From: Amycolatopsis sp. 195334CR
Lineage (GTDB): Bacteria; Actinomycetota; Actinomycetes; Mycobacteriales; Pseudonocardiaceae
Length of the DNA stretch: 64,000 nt
Assembly: GCF_017309385.1 (NCBI RefSeq)
Contig: NZ_JAFJMJ010000001.1
Location: 4,340,001 to 4,404,000 of the forward strand
Reading direction: 5' to 3'
A model generated the notes under the pieces. It searched no databases and was not told the origin of the DNA. It worked only from the letters and a program-made list of their open reading frames with translations. A program made the translations under genes and the position numbers. Positions 20,603 to 28,745 of this stretch are shown here, one piece after another (position 1 is the first letter of the stretch; every line of letters starts with the position of its first letter).

Positions 20603-21139
20603 TTGCCGCACATCGAACTCGATCCCCAGCTGCCCGGCATCCGCGCGTTGTTCGCCTACCGGCCCGAAACGGCGCAGCCGCTCGGCCTGCTGGCCGAAAC
20701 CCTGCTGCGCGGGCCGAACAGCCTGTCCGTCGGCGAGCGCGAGCTGATCGCGTCGGTGGTGTCGAAGGGCAACGACTGCACGTTCTGCTCGTCCAGCCAC
20801 GGCGCGGCCGCCGCGGCGGCGCTCGACGAGGACCTCGAAGTGGTCGCGGCCGCCTGGGGTGACGTCGACGCAGCGCCGGTCTCGGCGAAGGTGAAGGCAT
20901 TGCTGCGGGTCGCGCTCGCGGTGCGGGAGACCGGCAAGGCGGTGACCCCGGAGCTGGTCGCGGCGGCTCGCGCCGAGGGCGCCACCGATGTGGAAATCCA
21001 CGACACCGTGCTGATCGCTGCGGCGTTCTGCATGTACAACCGCTACGTCGACGGCCTCGCCACCGTCGCTCCTCCGGAGCTTTCGGCGTACCGGGGCATG
21101 GGGCAGCAACTGGTGGACCAGGGCTACCTGCGGATGTAG
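20603..21139 (+). CDS. Carboxymuconolactone decarboxylase / AhpD-like peroxidase-related protein
   Basis: A 178-residue CMD-family protein. The central CTFCSSSHG contains the CxxC-x3-H redox motif of AhpD-like peroxidase-related proteins, followed by helices typical of the fold (DVEIHDTVLIAAAFCMYNRYVDGL). A TTG at 20603 is the likely start because AGGAGG lies at 20593-20598; no ATG fits. It probably has a thiol-dependent antioxidant role; the partner is unknown. It converges on htpG with a long hairpin in between. Confidence 0.8.
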   Translation: MPHIELDPQLPGIRALFAYRPETAQPLGLLAETLLRGPNSLSVGERELIASVVSKGNDCTFCSSSHGAAAAAALDEDLEVVAAAWGDVDAAPVSAKVKALLRVALAVRETGKAVTPELVAAARAEGATDVEIHDTVLIAAAFCMYNRYVDGLATVAPPELSAYRGMGQQLVDQGYLRM

Positions 21140-21158
21140 GGGGCGCCTCTGCACCCGT

Positions 21159-21211
21159 GCGGTGAATGTGGCTTTCACAGCGTCAGGCGCTGTGAAAGCC
21201 ACATTCACCGC
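21159..21211. terminator. Long perfect hairpin between convergent CMD-like gene and htpG (copy 2)
   Basis: Arms 21159-21182 and 21188-21211 form a perfect 24-bp stem (core GGTGAATGTGGCTTTCACAG) with the loop tcagg. The core and loop match the 11851-11905 element. Outer bases differ but stay paired (C-G versus T-A in the ggtgaa/agtgaa position), and the inner A/A mismatch of copy 1 is a paired A-T here. It lies between two stop codons and is probably a bidirectional terminator. Confidence 0.78.
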
Positions 21212-21221
21212 GTTCGGGGTC

Positions 21222-23081
21222 TCACATGGCGGCGGCCAGGCGGCCGGCCAGCAGGCGCATGAAGCGCGGCGGGTCGCTCAGCTCGCCGCCTTCGGCCAGC
21301 AGGGCCATGCCGTAGAGGATCTCGGCGGTTTCGGCCAGCGCCGGGTCGTCCTTGCGCTCCTCGTGCGCCTTGCGCAACCCGCTGACCAGTTCGTGGTCCG
21401 GGTTCAGCTCCAGGATCCGCTTGATCTGCGGCATTTCCTGGCCCATCGCCCGGTACATCTTCTCCAGCGTCGGGGAGACGTCGTTCGCGTCACCGACGAT
21501 GCAGGCGGGCGAGGTGGTCAGCCGCGAGGACAGCCGGACCTCCTTGACCTGCTCCGACAGCGCCTCACCCATCCAGCCGAGCAGTCCGGCGAAGTCCTTC
21601 TGCTGCTCGTCGGACTCCTTCTTCTCCTCGTCGGAGTCGAGGTCGACCTGGCCCTTGGCGATGGACTGGAAGTTCTTGCCCTCGAACCCGGTGACCGACT
21701 CGACCCACATCTCGTCGACCGCGTCGGTCAGCACCAGCACCTCGTACCCCTTGGCCTGGAACGCTTCCATGTGCGGCGAGTGCTCGATCAGCGAGCGGCT
21801 GGCGCCGGTCAGGTAGTAGATGTGCTCCTGGCCGTCCTTCATCCGCTCCACGTACTCGCGCAGCGTGGTCGGCTTCTCGGCGTCGTGCGTGGAGGCGAAC
21901 GACGAGATCTCCAGCAGCGTCTCGCGGTTGTCGGCGTCGTTGACCAGGCCCTCCTTGACGGCCGGGCCGAACTCCTTCCAGAAGGTCGCGTACTTCTCCG
22001 GCTCGGTGCTCTGCATCGCCTTGACCGTGCTGAGCACCTTCTTCACCAGGCGGCGGCGCATCAGCTGGATCTGGCGGTCCTGCTGGAGGATCTCGCGCGA
22101 GACGTTGAGCGAGAGGTCCTGCGCGTCCACCACGCCCTTGACGAACCGCAGGTACTCCGGCATCAGCGCTTCGCAGTCGTCCATGATGAACACGCGCTTG
22201 ACGTAGAGCTGCACCCCGCGCTTGCTGTCGCGCATGTACAGGTCGAGCGGCGCGTGCGACGGGAGGAACAGCAGCGCCTGGTACTCGAAGGTGCCCTCGG
22301 CCCGCAGCTGGATGGTCTCCAGCGGGTCGGTCCAGTCGTGGCTGATGTGCTTGTAGAACTCGTGGTACTCCTGCTCGGTGGCGTCGTCCTTCGACCGGGC
22401 CCAGAGCGCCTTCATCGAGTTGACGGCGTCGGTGCTGTCCTTGCCGAGGCGCACCGGCCAGGTGATGAAGTCCGAGTACCGCTGGACGATCTCCTTGAGC
22501 TTCCAGTCGGCGGTGTAGTCGTAGAGGTGGTCGTCGCTGTCCTCGGGCTTGAGGTGCAGGGTGACCGCCGTGCCCGCGGGGGCGTCCTCGACCTCGTCGA
22601 TGGTGTAGGTGCCCTCACCGGTGGACTCCCAGCGGGTGCCCTGGCTCTCGCCGGCCTTCCGTGTCACCAGGGTGACCTTGTCGGCGACCATGAAGCTGGA
22701 GTAGAAGCCGACGCCGAACTGGCCGATCAGGTCCGCCGACGCGGTGGAGTCCTTGGCTTCCTTGAGCTTGCGCAGCAGTTCCGCGGTACCCGACTTGGCG
22801 ATCGTGCCGATCAGGTCGACCACGTCGTCGCGGGACATGCCGATGCCGTTGTCGCGCACGGTCAGCGTGCGCGCCTCGGCGTCGGCCTCCAGCTGGATGT
22901 GCAGGTCGGACGTGTCCGCGTCCAGGTCCTTGTTGCGGTACGCCTCGAGCTTCAGCTTGTCGAGCGCGTCGGAGGCGTTGGAGATCAGCTCCCGCAGGAA
23001 GATGTCCTTGTTCGAATACAGCGAGTGGACCATCAACTGCAGCAGCTGGCGCGATTCGGCCTGGAACTCGAGCGTTTCCAC
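21222..23081 (-). CDS. htpG: Hsp90-family chaperone HtpG
   Basis: A 619-residue HtpG, full length for bacteria. The GHKL ATPase is clear: ELISNASDALDKLK, DNGIGMSRDDVVDLIGTIAKSGT, and QFGVGFYSSFMVADKV. The middle domain contains LPSHAPLD and KRGVQLYVKRVFIMDD, and the C-terminal domain ends the protein. The start is GTG at 23081 with AAAGGA upstream. It is an ATP-dependent cytosolic chaperone and has no obvious link to either biosynthetic locus. Confidence 0.97.
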   Translation of the reverse strand: METLEFQAESRQLLQLMVHSLYSNKDIFLRELISNASDALDKLKLEAYRNKDLDADTSDLHIQLEADAEARTLTVRDNGIGMSRDDVVDLIGTIAKSGTAELLRKLKEAKDSTASADLIGQFGVGFYSSFMVADKVTLVTRKAGESQGTRWESTGEGTYTIDEVEDAPAGTAVTLHLKPEDSDDHLYDYTADWKLKEIVQRYSDFITWPVRLGKDSTDAVNSMKALWARSKDDATEQEYHEFYKHISHDWTDPLETIQLRAEGTFEYQALLFLPSHAPLDLYMRDSKRGVQLYVKRVFIMDDCEALMPEYLRFVKGVVDAQDLSLNVSREILQQDRQIQLMRRRLVKKVLSTVKAMQSTEPEKYATFWKEFGPAVKEGLVNDADNRETLLEISSFASTHDAEKPTTLREYVERMKDGQEHIYYLTGASRSLIEHSPHMEAFQAKGYEVLVLTDAVDEMWVESVTGFEGKNFQSIAKGQVDLDSDEEKKESDEQQKDFAGLLGWMGEALSEQVKEVRLSSRLTTSPACIVGDANDVSPTLEKMYRAMGQEMPQIKRILELNPDHELVSGLRKAHEERKDDPALAETAEILYGMALLAEGGELSDPPRFMRLLAGRLAAAM

Positions 23082-23136
23082 CGGATTCCTTTCGGGCTCA
23101 CCAGGTTGGACGGGGAGCCCCCATTATCCCGTGTGC

Positions 23137-24105
23137 TCAACCCAGCTTTTCGCGCAGGGCGGGCAGCAGCTCGCGCTCGGCGAAGCCGAAGAAGCCGTCC
23201 TGGTGGTCACCGCCGATCTGCACCAGCGCCACGTCGGTGAACCCGGCGTCGGCGAAGCCCCTGACCGCTTCCACGACGGGCTCGGCGTCCGGCCCGCAGG
23301 GGATCGACGCGGCCACGTCGTCCTGGGTGACGAACTGGGTGGCACCGGCGAAGGCCGAGGTCCCCGGCAGCTCGGCGTTGACCTTCCAGCCACCGCCGAA
23401 CCAGCGGAACTGCTCGTGGGCGCGTTCGATCGCGGCACCGCGGTCGGGGTCCCAGCTGATCGGGAGCTGGCCGACCTTGCGCGCGGTCCGGCCCGCGTGC
23501 TCGTCCCACGACCGGCACAGCTCGGCCTTCGGCTCGACCGCGATCAGCGTGTCCGACTTGGGCGCGAACGCGGCGATCGACTGCTCACCGGACACCGCCA
23601 CGCCGATCTGCGGCCTGGTCTCGGGGAGGTCCCACAGCTTGGCCGAGTCGACGCGGTAGTGCTTGCCCGCGTAGTTGAAGTAACCACCGTCGAAGAGGCC
23701 GTTGATGATGTCGAGCGCTTCGCCGAGCATCTCGTGGCGGACGTTGGCCGGGGGCCAGCCCTGCCCGACGACGTGCTCGTTGAGGTTCTCGCCCGCCCCG
23801 AGGCCGAGGGTGAACCGGCCGTCGGCGAGCAGCTGCGTGGTCGCCGCCTTCTGCGCCACCACGGCCGGGTGGTAGCGCAGGATCGGGCAGGTCACGTAGG
23901 TCATCAGCTCGACGCGTTCGGTCGACTGGGTGACCGCGCCCAGCACGCTCCAGGCGTAGGGCGCGTGTCCCTGCTCGTCGAGCCACGGCGAGTAGTGGTC
24001 GCTCATCACCTCGAAGTCGAATCCGGCCCGCTCGGCCTCGCCGGCGAAGCGCACGAGGTCCTTGGGCCCGGCCTGCTCGGTCATCAACGTGTACCCGAAT
24101 CGCAT
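23137..24105 (-). CDS. F420-dependent luciferase-like (LLM) oxidoreductase, G6PD/reductase type
   Basis: A 322-residue TIM-barrel protein of the F420-dependent glucose-6-phosphate dehydrogenase / mer-type group. MRFGYTLMTEQAGPKDLV at the N-terminus, SDHYSPW, GLGAGENLNEHVVGQGWPP, and a late SWDPDRGAA segment match actinobacterial F420-LLM proteins. The ATG at 24105 starts directly at the first beta strand. It is distinct from the NRPS-type LLM at 25982-27034. Substrate unknown. It lies 55 bases downstream of nothing co-directional except htpG, which it precedes on the minus strand. Confidence 0.85.
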   Translation of the reverse strand: MRFGYTLMTEQAGPKDLVRFAGEAERAGFDFEVMSDHYSPWLDEQGHAPYAWSVLGAVTQSTERVELMTYVTCPILRYHPAVVAQKAATTQLLADGRFTLGLGAGENLNEHVVGQGWPPANVRHEMLGEALDIINGLFDGGYFNYAGKHYRVDSAKLWDLPETRPQIGVAVSGEQSIAAFAPKSDTLIAVEPKAELCRSWDEHAGRTARKVGQLPISWDPDRGAAIERAHEQFRWFGGGWKVNAELPGTSAFAGATQFVTQDDVAASIPCGPDAEPVVEAVRGFADAGFTDVALVQIGGDHQDGFFGFAERELLPALREKLG

Positions 24106-24209
24106 GCTCCCGGCGTTCCCGTTCGGCGAGGCGTGAAACCTCACCTCGTTCGTTCACTTGTCGTTCATGCTCAGTTCAGTGACCGGGGTAACCACTTCGG
24201 GTGACCACC

Positions 24210-24425
24210 ATGGATGATCTGCACGGAGAACAGTTGTCGGAGCAGCTGCGCGCCCTGGAGGAACGGCTGGCGCGGGACTACGCGGACGTCCCGCCGCGCA
24301 CCGTCCACCGGTGCGTGGAGCAGGAGGTCGGCCGGTTCGCCGGCGCCAGGGTGCTGAGCTTCATCCCGGTGCTGGTCGAGCGCGCGGTCCGGCCGAAGCT
24401 GGAACGGGGTTTCGTTGGCACGTAG
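24210..24425 (+). CDS. Small helical protein, three-helix-bundle type, unknown function
   Basis: A 71-residue protein (MDDLHGEQLSEQLRALEERL...) with heptad-like helices and a PPRTVHRCVEQEVGRF segment typical of small actinobacterial three-helix-bundle proteins. GGTGA precedes the ATG at 24210 by five bases; a GTG at 24201 is also possible. It overlaps the downstream nucleoside hydrolase by 11 bases, so the two are probably coupled. No catalytic motif is visible. Confidence 0.6.
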   Translation: MDDLHGEQLSEQLRALEERLARDYADVPPRTVHRCVEQEVGRFAGARVLSFIPVLVERAVRPKLERGFVGT

Positions 24426-25365
24426 GCTCATCCTGGACGTCGACACCGGTACCGACGACGCCGTGGCGATCATGCACGCGGCGCTGCACCCGGACCTGGA
24501 GCTGGTCGGGATCACCACGGTGAACGGCAACGTGGGGCTCGCGCACACCACGGACAACACGCTGCGGGTGCTCGACGTGATCGGGCGGGCGGACATCCCG
24601 GTCCACCCCGGGCTGGCGCACCCGATCGCGCGCCGCGGCTTCCCGGGGCGGAAGCACTACGAGCGCGACACCGACCGCGACATGCACGGCACGTCGCTGC
24701 CGCTGCCCGAGGCGCGGTCGAAGGCGCAGGACGTCACGGCGGTGGAGTACCTGCTGGAGACGCTGCGGTCGGCGACCTCGCGGCTGACGCTGGTGCCGGT
24801 CGGGCCGCTGAGCAACATCGCCACCGTGCTGGCCATCGACCCGTCCGTGGTGGACGCGGTGGACGAACTGGTGATCATGGGCGGGGCGCACGCGTACGGG
24901 AACGTGACCGCGTCGGCGGAGTTCAACGTGTGGGCCGATCCGGAGGCCGCGGCCATGGTGTTCTCCGCGGGCTTCGAGCGGTTGACGCTGGTCCCGCTGG
25001 ACGCCACACACCAGGCACTGGTCACCCGCCGTGACTGCGAGGCGCTGGCGGGCCTGGGTACGCCGGCCGGAGCCGCGGCGGCCGACCTGATCACCCGGCG
25101 CATCGACGCCTACCGCGCCGGCGGCGGGGTCTCGGCGGCCGACGCCGCCCCGGTGCACGACGCGGTTTGCACGGCGTACCTGGTGCGGCCGGACATCGTC
25201 ACCACGCGGCACGTGCACGTCGACGTCGATGTCGCCGGCCCGCTCACGGTGGGCCGCACGGTCATCGACACCCGCCCGAACGCTAGCGGCTCGCCGAACG
25301 CGCACGTCGCGTTCAGCGCCGACCCGGCCATCCTGGTCGACACCCTCACCAAAACCTTCGCCTAG
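24415..25365 (+). CDS. Inosine-uridine-preferring nucleoside hydrolase family protein
   Basis: A 316-residue enzyme that should hydrolyse the N-glycosidic bond of ribonucleosides in salvage. The N-terminal calcium-binding DVDTGTDDAVAI is diagnostic, followed by GITTVNGNV, PVGPLSNIATVL, VIMGGA, EFNVWADPEAA and the late HDAVCTAYL. The TTG start at 24415 lies inside the preceding small gene. The gene ends two bases before a 22-bp-stem hairpin. Confidence 0.92.
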   Translation: MARRLILDVDTGTDDAVAIMHAALHPDLELVGITTVNGNVGLAHTTDNTLRVLDVIGRADIPVHPGLAHPIARRGFPGRKHYERDTDRDMHGTSLPLPEARSKAQDVTAVEYLLETLRSATSRLTLVPVGPLSNIATVLAIDPSVVDAVDELVIMGGAHAYGNVTASAEFNVWADPEAAAMVFSAGFERLTLVPLDATHQALVTRRDCEALAGLGTPAGAAAADLITRRIDAYRAGGGVSAADAAPVHDAVCTAYLVRPDIVTTRHVHVDVDVAGPLTVGRTVIDTRPNASGSPNAHVAFSADPAILVDTLTKTFA

Positions 25366-25367
25366 CC

Positions 25368-25416
25368 GGTGTCACGAAGGTGGCTTCCGCCTCTCGGAAG
25401 CCACCTTCGTGACACC
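25368..25416. terminator. Perfect 22-bp-stem hairpin between convergent nucleoside hydrolase and HAD-like genes
   Basis: Arms 25368-25389 and 25395-25416 are perfect reverse complements (core GTCACGAAGGTGGCTTCCG) with the loop cctct. The last base touches the stop codon of the minus-strand gene. Its sequence differs from the 11.85 and 21.16 kb elements, but size and placement are the same, so a bidirectional terminator is likely. Confidence 0.75.
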
Positions 25417-25991
25417 TAAGCCAGGCCGTAGGCGCGTTCTGCCCGCGCCCGGGCGATTTCCGCCAGTTTCGCCCGGTTCACGTGGTCCGAGCCGTAGGCG
25501 CCGGCGGCCGGGTCCAGGTAGCGGTCCAAGCCCGTCGCGGCCAGGGTGAGGATCGCGCTCGGTCGCAGTTTCGTGGTGATGAAGGCACCCGGCAGCGGTG
25601 TGCTCCGGCGCAGCCGGGCGAAGGCGTCGGGGCACGGGCGCGGCAGGAGCCACGGGCGCCGCTTGGCCAGTGCGCGGTAGGCGGTGGCCAGCGCGGGCAG
25701 GTACTCCGGCAGCAACCGGCGGGCGCCGATGCGGGCGAAACCGTTCTGGCACAACAGGTCCACCGCGAACAGCGGATCCGTCTGGTCCAGCATCGGCGGT
25801 TCGTGCACCGGGCGCTTGCCGGTCACGCGCGCGAACGCGACCCGGTGCGCCTCCCGGTCCAGCCGCCGCGACGGCAGCAGGACCAGGTCGAGGTCCCACA
25901 GCGCCAACTCGGGACCGGACTCCCGCGCGGTGAGCACCGGCGAGGTCCACTCCAGCGGCAGATCGCTGACGTACGCGGTGGTCACCGACAT
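25416..25991 (-). CDS. HAD-superfamily-like protein, apparently lacking motif IV
   Basis: A 191-residue protein. LALWDLDLVLLPS resembles HAD motif I (DxD kept, but DLDL instead of DLDG). GAFITTKLRPSAILTLAATG resembles motif II, and NRAKLAEIARARAE could supply the motif III lysine. The chain then stops, so the acidic motif IV is absent and phosphatase activity is doubtful. The ATG at 25991 overlaps the end of the upstream LLM gene by 10 bases, which implies coupling. It may be a degraded phosphatase or a structural partner. Confidence 0.6.
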   Translation of the reverse strand: MSVTTAYVSDLPLEWTSPVLTARESGPELALWDLDLVLLPSRRLDREAHRVAFARVTGKRPVHEPPMLDQTDPLFAVDLLCQNGFARIGARRLLPEYLPALATAYRALAKRRPWLLPRPCPDAFARLRRSTPLPGAFITTKLRPSAILTLAATGLDRYLDPAAGAYGSDHVNRAKLAEIARARAERAYGLA

Positions 25992-27034
25992 GGCAGCCCT
26001 CCCGGCGCGGTGACCGCCCGCCGCACCTGGTCCAGGTGGTCCAGCGACGCCAGCACCTGCTGGTCCGGCACGCCGAAGTCGATCAGGCAGGCCACCTCGT
26101 CCACGCCCACCTCGTGCAGGTTCCGCACGAAGTCCGCGCACCGGGCGACCGAACCGAACAACGCCGACGACCGGAAGTACCGTTCGAAGGCGTGGTCGAG
26201 CAGGTTGCCCTGCCTGGCGTCGTTGAGTTCCGGCCACTTGCTGCGCCAAAGGTCCACAGAGGACTCGAGGTAGCCGAGGAACGGCTCGCGGATCACCGCG
26301 CGCACGTCGTCGTCGGTTTCGCCGACGAAGGTGTGCAGCATGACCGTCACCGTGCCGGTGTCCGGGTCGAAGCCCGCCGCGGCTCGTGCTTCGCGGTAGG
26401 CCTCGATCCGCGGTACCAGGTCGTCGACCTCCTGGAACAGCAACGCGGTCAGCACGTTGAGCCCGCGCGACCCCGCCTCGGCGAAGTTGGCCGGATTCGA
26501 CGAGCAGGTCAGCCACAGGTTCAGCTCCGGCTGCACCGCCCGCGGGTAGGTGGTGATCTCCACCTCCGCGCCCTCACCGTTGACCCGGGTCATCGGCTTG
26601 CCCGACCACAGGTCACGCAGCACGTCCAGGTGCTCGAAGACGTACTCGCGCCGCCCGGCGTACCGCTCCGGCGCGAGCGCGAAGTCGTTCGCGTTCCAGC
26701 CGGTGGCCAGCGCCAGGTCGACCCGGCCGCGGGAGAGGTTGTCCACGAAGGACCAGTCCTCGACCACGGTCAGCGGGTCGTGCAGCGGCAGCACCACGCT
26801 CCCGGCGCGCAACCGGACCCGGCTGGTCGACACGGCCAGCGCCGTGGCGGCCAGCGCCGGATTCGGGTACGCGCCGCCGAACGGGTGGAAGTGCCGCTCC
26901 GGCAACCACAACGCGGTGAACCCGTGCTCGTCGGCGAAGCGCGCCGAATCGAGCAGCAGGTCGTACTCCTTCGGCGGATCGGTCACCTCGCGGTTGGCGA
27001 AGTAGAGCAGGCTGAAGTCCATCCCCCACCTCAC
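25982..27034 (-). CDS. Luciferase-like monooxygenase of the natural-product (MupA/Atu3671) type
   Basis: A roughly 350-residue FMN-type LLM. DFSLLYFANREV, FTALWLPERHFHPFGGAYPNP, LRAGSVVLPLHDPLTVVEDWS, GRVDLALATGWNANDFALAP and the late CLIDFGVPDQQVLASLDHLDQVR match the subfamily normally found inside or beside NRPS/PKS proteins. It probably oxidizes a carrier-bound or released intermediate of the adjacent lipopeptide pathway; site and chemistry are unknown. The GTG at 27034 overlaps the regulator's TGA (GTGA); an ATG at 27022 behind AGGTGGGG is equally plausible. This is the strongest sign that the minus-strand arm belongs to the NRPS locus. Confidence 0.85.
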   Translation of the reverse strand: MRWGMDFSLLYFANREVTDPPKEYDLLLDSARFADEHGFTALWLPERHFHPFGGAYPNPALAATALAVSTSRVRLRAGSVVLPLHDPLTVVEDWSFVDNLSRGRVDLALATGWNANDFALAPERYAGRREYVFEHLDVLRDLWSGKPMTRVNGEGAEVEITTYPRAVQPELNLWLTCSSNPANFAEAGSRGLNVLTALLFQEVDDLVPRIEAYREARAAAGFDPDTGTVTVMLHTFVGETDDDVRAVIREPFLGYLESSVDLWRSKWPELNDARQGNLLDHAFERYFRSSALFGSVARCADFVRNLHEVGVDEVACLIDFGVPDQQVLASLDHLDQVRRAVTAPGGLPCR

Positions 27035-27747
27035 CTGGTCCCGGCGCCGGCCAGGCCGCCCTTGAGCGCCAGTGCCACCGCCTGGGTCCGGTTGGCGCAG
27101 TTCAGCTTCACCAGCATGCTGGCCATCACGCGCTTGACCGCGTGGTCGGAGATGGCCAGCCCGCGGGCGATCTGCTTGTTGCTCATGCCTTCCACGAGCA
27201 GCGAAAGCGCCTCCTGCTCCCGGCGGGTCAGCCGGGAGCGGTACTCGCGGCGCGGCGGTGGCGCGGGTGCTTCCGCGCGGCCGGCCCGGTGCAGCAGTTC
27301 GCGGGCCATCGCCGAGGGCATCGGCACCTGGTCCACCAGCAGCCGGTGCAGGGTGTCCTCGAGCACCGGCACGGTCAGTTCTTCTTCGACGAGGTAACCG
27401 TCGCCGGGCAGCTGCGCGATGGCCGACAGTTCCGCTTCGCCGGGATCGCGCATCAGCAGCAGGATCTTGGTGTGCGCGTGGCGCGCCCGCTCCAGCAGCG
27501 GTGGCAGGCCGGGGTCGGGCCCGAGCCCGGCCACCACCACGTCGGGCCGGTGCGCCCCGATCAGCCTGCTCGCTTCGTCGAAGCCGGTGCAGCTCAGCAC
27601 ATCACGGACGTTGGCGATGGACCGCAACATCGCCTCGATCCCTCGCCGCACCACCTCGTTCTGCCCCACGAGGAGAATGCGGATGTCCACGCCAGCCCCA
27701 GCGATGACCGAAATGCTCTTCGAGCTCTCCTGATTCATCGGATTCAC
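27031..27747 (-). CDS. LuxR/NarL-type regulator with an atypical receiver domain
   Basis: A 238-residue protein with an N-terminal receiver-like domain and a C-terminal LuxR helix-turn-helix (LTRREQEALSLLVEGMSNKQIARGLAISDHAVKRVMASMLVKL). In the receiver, the usual acidic pair after the first strand is replaced (ILLVGQNEV), and the phospho-Asp position in PDVVVAGLGPDPG is not Asp. It should therefore work without classical phosphorylation, perhaps by sensing a ligand, as known for some antibiotic-pathway regulators. No kinase gene is adjacent. The start is GTG 27747 or ATG 27738. It is a candidate pathway regulator. Confidence 0.85.
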   Translation of the reverse strand: MNPMNQESSKSISVIAGAGVDIRILLVGQNEVVRRGIEAMLRSIANVRDVLSCTGFDEASRLIGAHRPDVVVAGLGPDPGLPPLLERARHAHTKILLLMRDPGEAELSAIAQLPGDGYLVEEELTVPVLEDTLHRLLVDQVPMPSAMARELLHRAGRAEAPAPPPRREYRSRLTRREQEALSLLVEGMSNKQIARGLAISDHAVKRVMASMLVKLNCANRTQAVALALKGGLAGAGTR

Positions 27748-27916
27748 CCATTCACAACGCCTGCCCCCAATGCAGGATCAATGACATTCGTACCCCCGAA
27801 GTTATGAGAAATTACCTCTGTTCTTCGGTATGGGGGTGTGCTAAAGCCGTAATCGAACGCTGACGCTTGGTTCTAGAACGGTGTGCAGGCGTGGGCGAAA
27901 AGGGCGGAAAAGGGGG
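27748..27916. promoter_or_regulatory. Upstream region of the LuxR-type gene, with dyads
   Basis: This 169-base gap is AT-richer than its surroundings. It contains a perfect palindrome GTTCTAGAAC (27870-27879) and an imperfect inverted repeat, ACCCCCGAAG (near 27791) against CTTCGGTATGGGGGT (near 27821). These are candidate regulator sites for the minus-strand LuxR/LLM operon. The ABC permease gene ends at its right edge. No conserved promoter hexamers are clear. Confidence 0.4.
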
Positions 27917-28732
27917 TCAGCTCATCGCGCGGCGCTGGAACTTGCGCACCGCGATCGGCGCGCAGATCGCCACGAGCACCACGCACCAGGCGAAGGCACC
28001 CCAGCCGCGCCAGCCGAGCGGCTCGTCCAGCAGGAAACCGCGGACCGCGTCGACGATCACGGTGATCGGCTGGTAGTCGGCGAAGACCCGCAGCCCGGCC
28101 GGCATCGACTCGGTCGGCACGAAGGCGCTGCTGGCGAAGGTCAGCGGCAGCAGCCAGATGTAGTTCGCCGACTGCGCGCCCTCGGCGTTGCGCACCATCA
28201 GCCCGATGGTCGAGGACACCCAGGAGAAGGTGAGGCTGACCAGCAGGAGCAGCGCGATCGCGGCCACCCAGCCGCCGACGCCCGCGGTCGGCCGGAAGCC
28301 GACCACCAGGCCGATCAGCACGCCGGTGACGATGATCAGCGAGTTGCGCACCACGTCGGCGAGGATGCGGCCGGTGAGCACCGCGGAGGGCGCCATCGGC
28401 AGCGAGCGGAACCGGTTGACCAGCCCGCGGCTCATGTCCTCGGCCAGCCCGACGCCGGAGTTGACCGCGCCGAAGGCCACCGTCTGCACGAAGATCCCGG
28501 CCATCAGGAAGTCCGGGTAGGTCATGCCGGGCGTGCCGATCGCGCCGCCGAAGACGTACCGGAACAGCAGCACGAAGATGATCGGGTTGACCGTGGCGAA
28601 GATCAGCTGGTCGGGGATGCGGGGGATGTGGCGCAGGCTGCGCTTGGTCAGCACCAGGGTGTCGGTGATCGCCCACTGCAGCCGGCCGCGCTGGAGCGGG
28701 CGGACGGGGGCGAGGGATTCGGCCGTGGTCAC
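27917..28732 (-). CDS. ABC-2 type transporter permease (DrrB-like)
   Basis: A 271-residue membrane protein with about six predicted hydrophobic helices (IIFVLLFRYVFGGAIG, IFVQTVAFGAVNSGVG, SLIIVTGVLIGLVVGF, WVAAIALLLLVSLTFSWV, YIWLLPLTFASSAFVPTESM). PTESMPAGLRVFADYQPITVIVDAVRG is typical of daunorubicin-resistance DrrB permeases. With the ATPase 13 bases upstream it should form a drug or lipopeptide exporter and may give self-resistance. The GTG start follows GGAG. Confidence 0.9.
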   Translation of the reverse strand: MTTAESLAPVRPLQRGRLQWAITDTLVLTKRSLRHIPRIPDQLIFATVNPIIFVLLFRYVFGGAIGTPGMTYPDFLMAGIFVQTVAFGAVNSGVGLAEDMSRGLVNRFRSLPMAPSAVLTGRILADVVRNSLIIVTGVLIGLVVGFRPTAGVGGWVAAIALLLLVSLTFSWVSSTIGLMVRNAEGAQSANYIWLLPLTFASSAFVPTESMPAGLRVFADYQPITVIVDAVRGFLLDEPLGWRGWGAFAWCVVLVAICAPIAVRKFQRRAMS

Positions 28733-28745
28733 GGTGGCTCCTCGG

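Noticed and set aside
21222..23081. htpG as a resistance or assembly gene of a biosynthetic locus
   Set aside because: It is a complete, ordinary Hsp90 with its own start and no operon link to either locus.
23137..24105. The first luciferase-like gene as NRPS tailoring enzyme
   Set aside because: Its motifs fit the F420-dependent G6PD-like group and it sits next to htpG, unlike the NRPS-type LLM at 25982-27034.
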